The notes under the pieces were generated by a model. The model worked only from the letters and a program-made list of their open reading frames with translations. It had not been told where the DNA came from and did not search any database. From Clonostachys chloroleuca (taxonomy: Eukaryota; Ascomycota; Sordariomycetes; Hypocreales; Bionectriaceae): a DNA stretch of 64,000 bases. This document shows, piece after piece, positions 36,388 through 47,727 of this stretch; position 1 is the stretch's first letter; each line of letters opens with the position of its first letter. Position numbers and translations under genes: made by a program. Location of the stretch: positions 744,001 through 808,000 of the forward strand of contig JBANAY010000001.1 of NCBI GenBank assembly GCA_037952775.1, in the 5' to 3' direction.

Positions 36388-38244
36388 GAAAAGCGATTGC
36401 CAACCTGAATAGCTTGATCTGTTCGTTCAAACTGTTCGCTGAGGTCCTCGACTAATCAGAAACAGGAACTCGAGAAGCATGATTGAATCATAGAGGTTCA
36501 CAGCCCACGGGATGTCTTGGATGGTCAGCGTGCTTTCCGTCTTCCTTTCTGGGCCCTTTGTAGCCGAGACATTCCTTGCGGTTGCGAATAGTCTCGTTTT
36601 ACCCCTCTTTTGATGTTGTCATCCTTGACATTGGCCACTCGTCACATCCGATTGGCCGAGGCAGAGCCCGTAGGATGATCCAAGGAGATAGTTAGGCGTG
36701 AGCTTCTCGAGCAGGGACCAGGCAAAGGACAGAGGATGCTGCATCTCTAGCTGTTAGCTTTCTGTTGGCAATTTGCATGTCGGAATCCTAAGCATCGGCA
36801 GTTCAAACATTCCGACTTATGCACTTATGCACAGCCACTTCATTGCTTGGCATATGTACACATTCATCACCATTTCGTCATCGTCAAAAGAAAAAGTAAA
36901 GAAAAAGAAATCAAACTTCATCAGCAGGTTCGGATATTGAGATTTTCTCAGCCAAGACCGCACGGGACGGCACTAGCGTTAGGAGATTGATCAATGGCAC
37001 CACAACACTGGCATAAAAGAAACGGAGAAAAAAGGAGCGGTGAAATCTTCCCAGGCTTTTCAATTCAGGCCTTGATTTGCCACCGCATATTTCCAAGCCA
37101 AGACACGAGAATTTCACGTTGTTGTACTGTCTATTGTGCTCCCGCAGGCCCCGCAAGCGCTGCCTTGAGGAGGTGGAGTCCCTTCATGTTATGATCACTG
37201 CATCGGAAGTAGATGCACGGCACTTCTGCGATGACCAATCACTGCTCCGGCCCCTCCTTCAACGAGTGGCGTACATAGATGAATGGAACACAAGAGGGGT
37301 AAAGATGGGCTGATCGGGGAGTTTTAGCCAACCGTGTTCACAGATCCACAAGGCGGAAGCATGTCTCGAGTAGATCAATATGATTCGAAAGCGAGAGCCA
37401 GAAGATTCAGTCTATTGAACTAACCATTATTGTAGCGACGATCTTGCGCATTGATATCAATGACGTAAAAAATAATTCACGGGCGCTGGACTGAGACTGA
37501 AGCCACCCATCATTGGGCTCGGACCTCTTCCGGGAGCTGTTTGACGGCGAGTTTCTCCAGTTACCACGATCAGTTCCAACAAGTCTGGATGATATTAAAT
37601 ACGTGACAAAGCGAGGGTGCTGGCACAGTTATCATAATGCTTCTCTCAAACATCGAAACTAGACTTATGCCTTCTTTTATTGATTCAATGTAATAGGTAG
37701 AAGACTCTTATCCCGCGTTATGCCCAAAGTGGGGTTTAGGTAGACAACACTCTGATCGACGGGAAGCTTACTCTAATGAGTCCAACATTCCGTGCCGTGT
37801 CTTAAGCCTCTCGGATCCAGCAGAGGACCGGTGAAGGAGCAAACAACAGGTGAACATCGTAGTCAGGGGGCAACATCGTAAGCGACAAACCATGCGGTGA
37901 CACCGTTGTTGCATATACTAACATGACTCGATGAGAGTACCGGCTTCTGAAAGCGGGGTTCCGAGACACGGCTCGACGGAGACTACGTGTGAAGTGCGTC
38001 TAGTGAAATCTCTTCAGCTCATTGTACTCAGTTGTAACTCATGAGTTGATCGGCTCACGTATGTGTCCTCTTATTTTTCTTGTTCAAAATGCTCGTTGCT
38101 TTGGGGAACTGGAATATAAAAGTGGCCGCTTCCCCCCTTATGATTGAACCAATTCACCATACACTCAGCATCATCTTCATCCTGATCAACACTATTAACA
38201 ATCTCTCACACTCAAGTATCATCAAACCCAACACTTCGATCAAC
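36388..38244. other. Intergenic region, promoter of the small secreted protein
   Basis: No gene is supported in 1.85 kb. A TATA-like TATAAA at 38115-38120 lies about 125 bp before the next start codon. Confidence 0.45.
38115..38120 (+). promoter_or_regulatory. TATA-like box of the secreted-protein gene
   Basis: TATAAA stands 125 bp upstream of the ATG at 38245, with a pyrimidine- and CA-rich leader (ACTCAGCATCATC, CACTCAAG) between them, a layout usual for highly expressed fungal secreted-protein genes. Confidence 0.4.
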
Positions 38245-38670
38245 ATGAAGTCCATCATTGCCCTCACCGCCGCCCTCTTCCTTGGAGCCACCACCATGGC
38301 ACGCCCTTTCACTGACAAAGCCGGCGACTACGATATTTGCTGGCTTATTTGCGCCTCCGACAAGATTCAGTGTCCCGAGGGATGGGTGAGTCCTCTTCTC
38401 TTTTCCACTGTACTTACTGTCCAAAAACTAACAATACACTCTATAGTACGCCTCGCAGCAGGTATGTAATGATTCGCATGTTCCTCCCTTTCTGAATCAA
38501 CTAACATGGTCTTCCTCCTCAAGGGACATTGCTGGACTTGCTGCAAGGATACCAGCGAAGGCACCACCATTCGGTAAGAAATTTACATCCCCGCCGACTG
38601 AACCAATTTTTAACTGGCTTCCACTGACAAGTCCTGCAGCCCTGCTAGCCTGGTCGAACTCCGCCGTTAA
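38245..38670 (+). CDS. Small secreted cysteine-rich protein
   Basis: Four exons (38245-38385, 38447-38461, 38524-38573, 38640-38670) sum to 237 nt, or 78 residues. Residues 1-20 form a signal peptide (MKSIIALTAALFLGATTMAR). The mature part has six cysteines in the pattern C-x3-C-x6-C-x11-C-x2-C-C, within ICWLIC, IQC and HCWTCC, so three disulfides are possible. Exon 2 is only 15 nt (YASQQ) and lies between canonical borders. It resembles the general class of fungal small secreted cysteine-rich proteins (effector-like or antimicrobial-like), but I do not recognise a family and assign no activity. The start has a good AACATGA context and a TATA-like box upstream. Confidence 0.7.
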
Positions 38671-39127
38671 TCAAATCCAGTTGACAAAGTCTCACTAGAT
38701 GCCCGCAAGCATGATGAATGACAAGAGCTACCGACCTCACTGGATGAGCGGAAGTATGAGAAATGACAAATATTATCATGTGCTATACTGATTTGGGGAT
38801 TGCGCGAGACTCCGGAACAGCCAGGAATCGTTTAGTTGTACGGAGGTCAACGGTATCAATAATGTAATCAGCTTCATTTTCAATCATATTGATAAATTAT
38901 ACCGGAACTTATATCCCTTGACCCTTGACTACAGTGACTGTGTCTATCCCGGAATTCGAGCATTTTCTGATCATTCTCTTGTTGACCTCGCTGACATTGG
39001 TCCTCGCGAGTGAGAAACGTACTTCCTCAACAATAGATCTCAAGATGAGGGAAGATGCGTAAAGATCAATCATCCCCCTACGGACCAAACAGAAAATTGT
39101 TGACTGGGAGCTACACCAATAAGCGGC
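38671..39127. other. Short intergenic gap
   Basis: Holds the 3' end of the secreted-protein transcript; no other feature is seen. Confidence 0.5.
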
Positions 39128-40448
39128 ATGCCTGGGACCCTAGCTCCGGAGATCTTAAACGCGATACTTGATAGTGTAAGTAACACTCCGCCTAGAGAAA
39201 CTACCCATCCCTTGACTATTTTGCATGTGCATTTATATCCATTTCCAAAGATCAAGGATATGGTCACTATGGAAAGACTCAGCCAAACTTGTCGAGGCTT
39301 TCGCGTCATCATGGCCTCTAAAATTCATGCACGACTCAAGGTCTGGTTTTCTTGGAAGAAAGAGGTGGCGCAAATAATTGCAAACTTTGAGCAATGCCTT
39401 ACTATCACGCAAAAGAAGCAGCTCCAATATGAAACCCGCCACGAGGGCCAGCAAGCTACCTACCCGACCAATGTCGATGAGCACGCAGTCCCAACATGCA
39501 CAAGCCTTGTACGCCAAATGTGGGTTGGCATCGCTGCACGTTCTGGTGAGGTTCCTCGCCTCGGGGAATATGTCGCCTTATTTTTCGTTATATCGAAGAG
39601 TCTCTACAGGTTATGTCGAAGCTATAAGTCGTGCACATGGAACAAATAACAAAGTAAGTGAGAGCCCTAGCCGCCCAACGTCGGACCCTGATAAACCAAT
39701 GCTGATTGATTACTCCAGATCGATGGTAGAGAGCATCACAAATCTCAATAGCTTCAAAGGCTTTGGGTATAGCAAGTTACCAGGATGTCAAAGAAAGATA
39801 TGTCATCCCTAAAAGGGAATAAAAATCTGAGGCATCTCTCGATCGAGTCAACAAAGTATAATCCATTGGACCTGAAGGAGGAAGTCCTTACTTCTCTTCT
39901 GCGTAACTGTGCCTCAACACTAAAAAGCCTATGGATTAATGGCACTGATAACTTCTCTCCGATCTCTCTCGGATGATTACGCAAATTAAATCACGTTAAT
40001 ACGTCTAGTTCTAGTGGGGCTCTTCTTCCGGTCCTGAGGACATTATATCTGTCCCTCGTTCAAAAAGTTGGACCAACCTACAGTCCAATCACTTGGCACG
40101 GTGATTGACTTTCTCAACTTGGAAGATATCTGTGTTTACAAATTTTGGTATAGCATCACACATCTATACCAGTATCTAGCCAGTCAAGCGGCTTCAAAAC
40201 GGCCCCAAGGTATTGAATTACGAGGCTTCAGAACGTAGATGGTACGAGCTTCTCCACAAACCGATGAAGTCATGGAGAATCATGGCGCACTCTATGAGTT
40301 TCTCCTATCCTTTCACGCCACATTACGACGCACGAGAACAGACAAGGGGCTATCTTGTGACTCTAAATTTATGCTAGGGACGATAACCTTGAGAGTCTGG
40401 CAGTAGTAAGACCGCCCTAGATTAGCCTATACATTATTCTGGCTTATT
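39128..40448 (+). pseudogene. F-box-like / leucine-rich gene, decayed
   Basis: The start MPGTLAPEILNAIL followed by LSQTCRGFRVI has the look of an F-box (LxPEIL..IL, then L..TCR.F). The first frame runs to 39649, then coding signal jumps frame: SKKDMSSLKGNKNLRHLSIES at about 39785, LRTLYLSLV near 40040, and YEFLLSFHATLRRTR ending CDSKFMLGTITLRV at 40403. Several stops and shifts separate these parts. F-box proteins recruit targets to SCF ubiquitin ligases, and fungi carry many decaying paralogs. An intron at about 39652 (GTAAGT) may account for one break, but not for all. Confidence 0.55.
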
Positions 40449-40934
40449 GGTCCCTTAAAACACGATAATACGCCATTGTGGCACTAACAAAATGCGAATG
40501 AGCTCACACTGATCATGCAGCGGCCTTAGAGTTCGAGTAGCTTTGACTCACACATGTAAAGGACAGCAATAGAGGATGCCAGACCCGACATCTCAACACA
40601 ATGCTGGTCTTGCAGCTTACACACAATCATATCCAAATCCACTTGCTCCACTCTAATATTAGGATCTGGCCGCTTGGCTACAACCAACAGCCTTTACCAC
40701 CACATATGGCTCCCTCCTGATTAATTTGAAAGAGATACAAAGCGGCGCAGCAATCCCTTCAAGTCTATTTGATAGGTGGTTAATTCACAAAAGTTTACGC
40801 GATGAACCGAAACTGCATGATCCTATATAAATTCATCTAGCTGCTTTGATTAGACTGCCCATAACGTGCCAAGCGTCGTGGTACGTCTAAATTATATGAC
40901 ACAGCTTCAAGTATAGCTACGTTGATCTGTGGCC
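40449..40934. other. Convergent gap
   Basis: Between the F-box relic and the receptor stop codon; no feature is seen. Confidence 0.5.
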
Positions 40935-43900
40935 TCACTCGGCCTCTTCAGTGGCCATATCTCCAATGTGCTCCTTTAACAATTGAATGATGGTCTTATT
41001 CTCGTTAGTGATCGCCAAATCCAGCATCTTTCTAGCTTTGGCCCCATTCCCAACGTCCGCTCCGTGCTGTAGAAGCAGTTTCACTGTTCTTGGGTTGTCG
41101 CTCTCAATGGCCATCTTCAGAGCCGTTTTTGATTTACTACGAAACGTTCCTTTGTTAGCGTCGGCACCGTGCTGCAGCAATAGCTGTACAATGCTGTCGT
41201 AGCCATTCGCCACTGCCAACCATAGGGGCAGGCTCTCATAATGATGGTCCTTGTTGACATCTGCTCCAAATCGGAGCAACAGGCTCACCAACTCGCTATT
41301 GCCCGATTTCGTTGCTATATGCAATGCGGTAGCATCATAGTGGTTCTCAGCGTTGACATCGATGCCTCGCTCGAGCAGCAATTTTGAGGTTGACACGTCT
41401 TTCATATAGACAGCTCTGTGCAGGGCAGTCAACTCTTTCCTGCCTAGATGGACGATTTGGGGACCTTGGTCGAGCAGCAGTCTAACTAGGGCCGTGTTGG
41501 TAGAAGAAACAGCACTTCTCAATGCCTTGAAAGTCACCGAGACGCCTCTCCTCAGCAGCAGCCGGATTATGGCCTCATTACCCTTCTCTACGGCCGACTC
41601 CAGCGCCGAAGATGGTGGGTTTGTACCTTTTCCAAGAAGCAGAAGAATGATCGCCTCATCTTCTGACTGTATGGCCTGTGTTATGGCCTCTGGGGTTATG
41701 ATGGCGCCGTTATCAAGCAGTAGTTGGACTAGGTCTAGGCGTCCCTTGGATATCGCTTTTGGGAGCACATGTGGTGTGGTGCGGCCGCCATTGTCTATGA
41801 GCAGTTGAAGCAGGTCCTTGTCGCCAAGCGCGGCAGCCTCCTCAACAGCTTCGGGTATTATTTCAATCTTGCTTTCAAGAATGAAATGTACAGCAGCCTT
41901 GTTTTCCGATGCAATAGCCTTGACCAAAGTCTCTGGTGTAATTGTGGCCCCCTTCTCGAGAAGCAACCAGAAAATGGCGTCTTGACCATTTGCTACAGCC
42001 CTGTTCAAGGCTTCTGATGTTGCTTCAATACCTTCACTAAGAAGGAGCCGGGTTATGCTTTCATTTCCATATCCTCCGGCGATTTCCAGTGCTCGTGGTG
42101 TTGGTTTGGCACCTCTGTCTAGCAATAAACGGACTATGCCTTCGCTCGTGCGTGAAGATACCATCCTCAGTGTATCCGGGCCTGCAACAGCACCCTTCTC
42201 AAGAAGCAATCTGACAATAGCTTCGTGGCCCAAAGAAACAGCATAATTCAGCGCGTCTTCAGTGGGAGCAGTCCCCTGCTCAATCAAGAGTCGCACGGTG
42301 GGCTCGTGCTCTAACCGAACGGCGCTTGCTAAAGTTTCCGGTGTGATCTCCACGCCTCTCTCAAGTAGAAGCTGGATGACCGGCTCGTTGAACCCTCTGA
42401 CGGCAGCTTCAAGTGTGCTCGCCGTCGGTTCTGCACCATGATCCAACATCGTCAGTACTAATGCTTTGCTGCCACGAGAGGCAACAGGATCTAGGGCTTG
42501 CCCAAACCTTGATTTTGTGTTTGCTCCATGCTCAAGCAAGAGCCGTATCATCGCTTCTTGCACGGGTGCTTTGTCTTTGTCTTTGGATAAACTCTCTGCC
42601 GCGTGATAAAGCGGCGTACCGAGAACATTCGCGTTGATGTCTGCTCCATTGGTTAGGAGCAATTTGACGATTGCTTCGTGGCCGTGCCTTGCTGCATGAT
42701 GAAGCGCACGATTATCGTCGGATCTTAACATTGTATTCATTGGAGCCATTCGAGCAACGTATGATCTCTTTTCTAGCAAAAGTCTCACGATTTCTTCATG
42801 CCCCTTTTCTGAAGCCGCGTTCAAGGCTCTAAATGTGACTGGGGCATCTTCCTTCAGAAGCCGTTGCACAAGAGGCTCATCCCCGTCTTTGCAGGCCCTT
42901 TCCAGTGTCATTCTATTGCTGCCTGAGCCAACCTTCCTCTTGGATGGTGAGCCTTGGGCGATTGACTTTCGCACAATGACTGTCACGTCCGCACCTTTAT
43001 CGACTAAAAAATTCATCATTGCCGTCTCTCCGTTTTCCATCGCCACCAGGAGAGGTGTCTGCCTCTGATGGTCTTCGGCATTTATCATGGCTCCATTTTG
43101 GAGGAGTACTTCCACCAAAGCCCGACGCCCATTACCAACTGCACGATGGAGAGGGGTCCTACCATTTGAATCTGTCGAGAAGTTGAGATCACTACAGTGC
43201 TTCAGGACCAGACACCCCGTCGCTACAATATCTGACTCCTTCTCAGCCAGCAGTCGAGCCACTCTTGGGTCTTGGTTCCCAGCCACTCGGTGTAGAACCG
43301 TATCGCGGCCGTTGTCACTCGCTGTGATATCGGCCCCTCTGTCAAGCAGAAGCTGTAGCACGATGGTATGTCCATACAAAGCCGCTGCGTGAATTGCTGT
43401 ACGTCCGTTACGATCTTTCGCTTCTATACTGGCTCCATGGTCCAGCAGTATTCTGGCCAGCTCCTCTTGCCCACCTTCAGCAGCCAAATGCAAAGCGGTG
43501 ATCCCATCATGGTCCGAGGCAGAGACGTCGGCAGCCTCCCGGATAAGTCGCAATGCTATAGGTTCATTATTTTTTACGACCGCCCACATCAGTGGAGTTC
43601 TCTTCAGTTTGTCGGAGAGGTTGATGTCAATGCCAGGGTGAGCGAGCAACAGTTCCATTACTTCTTTATGACCTGCGGCGACTGCCCAAGACAGGGGTGT
43701 TCTTCCCTCTTTATCTGTTGCATTAACATCTACATCCCCTCGTAAAAGAAGAAGCTGGACAACTCTTTTGTGTCCTCTTGCCGCAGCCAAAGACAGTGGT
43801 GTTCGTCCACGGTCATCCTTGCAGTCAATATCACGATTAGCCACGACACACAGCTGTAATACTTGACGAAGCAGCACGCTGACTGGAACAATCATAACCC

Positions 43901-46500
43901 AGTTCTGGATGACCAAATATAAAAGAAACTTGTAGATCAGGGAGGCCCCCCAAGTCTGGGCCACGACTGCACTGACAAGGTCGTGTCGGGCTGTCGCATG
44001 TAGAAGCGTGGTGCAAGGCACGGGCCAGTTCTTATGTGCTTTTGTTGAGGCTCGGACCCATGAACCGACAATGCGCTCGGAAGGCCAATGGAATGACGAT
44101 AAAATATACTCTTGAGACATGTGCATTCCTTCCGCCTTTTCCGCGTGCACAATCCATGATGTGACTGAATAGTCAAGGAAAGGAAACTGTTGCCAGGGCT
44201 TGTTGCTCTCCGAGCCGACGATTTCATCCATTGCAAGATAACGGATACAAGCTTGTGACAGGCAGATGTTGGTCTGTCCACGTAAAACAACATTGCTGTC
44301 AAGCACAGGATCCAAGGTTTGGAACCCACGATCGATGAGAAATTCCTTGGCGGATTGGTGGATGAGCTGTATCACCTGAGTTCCGTGATGCTCACGCAAC
44401 TCTGCCAACCCACCAGAGAGGCTTTGAAGTCTTTTGCTCATCTGCTTCTCCGTTCGGATAGAATCTGACAAGCGAAGACACTGTTCTAGCGAAGAGCATT
44501 GGCTGTTCACACTGACATTCATCGCCCATTGCAGCTCCACAACTGAGAGCGGTTTTCGCGTAAAGCATAGCCACTGGAATAATCGCAAACTCCACACTTT
44601 TTCTTGCGGCTCAGCGGCCAATTTGTTAACGGCATCTTCAAAGATATCGGTCAACCGTGAGGGCGTTCTCTGAAGTGACTGTAAAAGTTGCTCAGGATTC
44701 AACCCTTTTCTTTGCTGCAATACTAGATTGGGCAATACGAGCTTAGCCCACAGAAAGATTCCAGAAGATCGTTTCACAATTTCATCTCCAAGAGCCCCGG
44801 AATCTTGGCCGTCCTCAAACGGTTCGAGATTACTCCGTACGTATGTCCTGATGTCTGCTTCGTTCTTCGATTCGACGGAAATTTCTTTTCCTTGCTGCCA
44901 TTTGACCAGGGGAAAATGTCGGCACGTGATGCAAATACTCAATCGCGATAGACTCGAAGCTGGCTGAGACCGGATGTTCTTGAAGAAAGCCTCGAGGGAG
45001 ATGATGCCATCTTGACTACACTCGTCCAGAGCATCCACCATTATCTGAACGGCATGTGTTTCTCGCGCCTTGTTGATGCAGCTTTGAAGCAAGCTTTCCA
45101 GCTCATTGACATGCCAGCTCCACTCCTCTCCGTCGTTGATCCAGCGCCCCGAGCTCATTTGGAAGTTTTGGATAACGCCCACCAGTTGATTCCACAGCTG
45201 GTCACGGTATCGTATAATTAGCTGATGGAGAAGGTTACGATAAAAGTCGAGAGGTGTCGCTTGCCCCCCAGATTCATTGCTGTGGAAGAAGAATGACAAA
45301 ACAACGACTTTCTGAGAGTCATTGCTTCGTCTATCGGTGTCGATCATTGAGGCATATCTGAGTAATGTTGATTTACCGGAGCCTGGTTTCCCTGTTATCC
45401 AGAGCAAACCATTGTCTTGCTTCTGCCATTCCTTGTACTCGCCATCTTCAAGAAGCCAAGTGCACGTTCCTGCCGCCGCCTCGGGAATAAATTCCTTGCC
45501 ATCACTGATTCCTGAAAATGGTAGAATAGGGGAGGGAGATTCTGTCAATGGCAGTTAGTCTGAGCTTATAATTAGCCAAAATGGACATCATAGGAAATGT
45601 ACCGGTAGCAACAGGAGCGAAGCTAGCATCTTCCACCTCATGGGCATGTACAATAGAGAGAAGATTTTTGGCAAAGGCTGCTGCTGTAGCCGCGGCATAC
45701 GGCTGCCAAATATCGTTCTTGTGATAGTCTGCGTAGTCGGAAATACCTCTGATGACGAGGCAGGGAAAATTGTTCATCAAGCCAGCTGCTTCCATCTCAA
45801 AGCACAGCACATTTCCGAGCTCTTGTCTCAATCTGTCTCTAGTTGCAGCATCTTTTATAACCTGGTTCCCGGATGCAATGAGGCCATAGTGGACGACTGG
45901 ATCTAGATTGCCTCGATCAGGCAGCTCAGCCCAAGCCTCATTTGCACCTGGGTGAACGAAACTTGGATTCTTGTTTGCCAGTGACGCAAGGATCTTTTGG
46001 AGCTTGCTTTTATTGGACCAGTAACTTGCTTTCAGCGCATTAAGGGCCGTTAGCAACACTTCTGGTGGCGAGTTCAACCAACCTGTCCGCTCAAAGCAAA
46101 CACCCAACTCTCGTCCTCGGTCGTATTGGATGACGCCTCCAAGCTGGCCCTTCGGCTCACTGACGACTATGTCACCGAGCCGGATATCATGTCCTTCTTG
46201 AGGGACCCCACCGCCAATCCCAACCATGAGGCCGAACTTTATGCCGGTAAAGCTGGTTAGCATTTGTTGCGCAGTGGAGGCTGCCGGCGCGATACCATAA
46301 TTTCCAGCTGGAAGACAGGCAATCACGACATTGTGATTGTTGATCTTGCCCAGTGTGTAAGAGTTGTGATCGTTGGGGTGCAACTCTCGAGGGGCTTGAT
46401 GGACTTCATCCAACATGGCCGTTGCCGCAGCCATTTCGACTGCCAACGCACAGATCCAACCCACAGTGTACATGCGATTCGGCAAGGACGGTGAATCCAT
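40935..46500 (-). CDS. NLR-like receptor: nucleoside phosphorylase, NACHT, ankyrin repeats
   Basis: Two exons (45603-46500, 40935-45541) sum to 5505 nt, or 1834 residues. Residues 1 to about 300 form a PNP/UDP-phosphorylase domain: YTVGWICALAVEMAAA, LMVGIGGGVP, IRLGDIVVSEP and CFEMEAAGLMN. A NACHT NTPase follows, with Walker A GKPGSGKST near residue 350 and Walker B-like IMVDALDEC near 470. The last about 950 residues hold some 30 ankyrin repeats. The first eight and last five are mostly canonical (GRTPLHRAV type); the central block uses a TPETLxxAV form. Proteins with this layout are fungal counterparts of NOD-like receptors, proposed to sense non-self and to set off cell death. It is intact and lies between two broken HET genes. 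The 46500 start gives MDSPSLPNRMYTVGW, usual for the family. Confidence 0.93.
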
Positions 46501-47144
46501 GATGCAGATTCGGGTTCCCGAAGGCCAAACCAACTTGAGGCAGCGAAATAAATAGGAAGGTTTCCGATGAGTGCTAAGGTATCATCTTCTTCGAGAGCGA
46601 ATCTCTACAGTCGATGAAGGATGAGGTGATTTCCTGCAAGTCAGCCTTTCCATAACGCACAAATGAAGCCTAAACTTGCAACGATCACGTGATGTGACTA
46701 GACCTTCAGCTCTCAGTTGTTTTATTACTCGATCTCCTTTTTTCAGATATTTCAAGAATGATTGAGATTCATGATACCTGAATAAAAGGTTAAACACAAG
46801 GTATTTTGAAGCATTTATTGCAGCTGGCATATTGTACGACATGTATGTAAAGATTTATTTAACCAATGATATCATTTATTGTTCTCAGCATAATTTAAAT
46901 AGATCACATAATTGAATTCTGAAGCCGATATTTATTCTAACTTAACCATATGATATTCAAAACTTCAAAACAGTGCATTTTGAATGTTTCAACCCAACGG
47001 GGGCGCTAAACTTAATCGCGGTGACGCAACTTTACTATGAACTCCGGCACGCCAACCCTGACCAAACAAGCTAAACACATAGACCCAAATAATGTTCCAC
47101 TATGAAGATGAGAGAGATGAGGTAGAGCAGTCGGCGTTGGGATG
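46501..47144. other. AT-rich promoter region of the receptor
   Basis: An 86-codon minus frame at 46582-46842 (starts MSYNMPAAINASKY) has no motif and is probably chance. The DNA is AT-rich from about 46730. Confidence 0.4.
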
Positions 47145-47400
47145 CCAAGTGGGTGACACAAGAAATGGCACACCCAAATGAAGACCCAATAATCACCTAA
47201 ATAAACACCCAAATAAACATAAACATCTAGATCAGTACCTAATTCTCAACAGATATTAGAGAATATCAATATTTAGGCCTAGATAGTCTTTTTCTTTCAT
47301 CTTATTTTAGTAATTCTATAGCCAACTATGAAAGAAAGATAAGATATTAAGTATGTGTTAAGGGAGTGCCTGTGTGTGCCTTCCTATGTCACCCACTTGG
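47145..47400. mobile_element. MITE-like element, 256 bp, terminal inverted repeats
   Basis: The left end reads CCAAGTGGGTGACACAAGAA and the right end, on the other strand, CCAAGTGGGTGACATAGGAA; both continue into GGCACAC, so the inverted repeats reach about 27 bp with few mismatches. ATG stands directly outside both ends (47142-47144 and 47401-47403), as expected for a 3-bp target duplication. The AT-rich middle holds an inverted CTTTCAT/ATGAAAG pair. There is no coding capacity, so it would depend on a transposase elsewhere. A matching end lies at 62615. Confidence 0.7.
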
Positions 47401-47727
47401 ATGCAACTGATTTTCGGGACCTATAGAAACTTGTCAAACTTAATGGAGCTGACAAGAGCCAGTCACTGGAGACAGGGCTGTCTTCTAGGCAATTTAGGAT
47501 ACAAAATAGCTTTTTTACTGTCTAACTATCTAAATAAGGATACATCCTCCATACTTACAAGTATTCATGTAACCGTCAGGCAGTGGTGCAACCTCTAGCG
47601 GTTGAGCTGATCAAAACCCTTTGTGCTCTAAGAGATGAAAGCTTCTCCTTTCATATTTACACAAAAAGGCACAAATGCCTACATCCACAATCTAGGCCGT
47701 AGGATTTCCATTGACCGGCCATTATGC

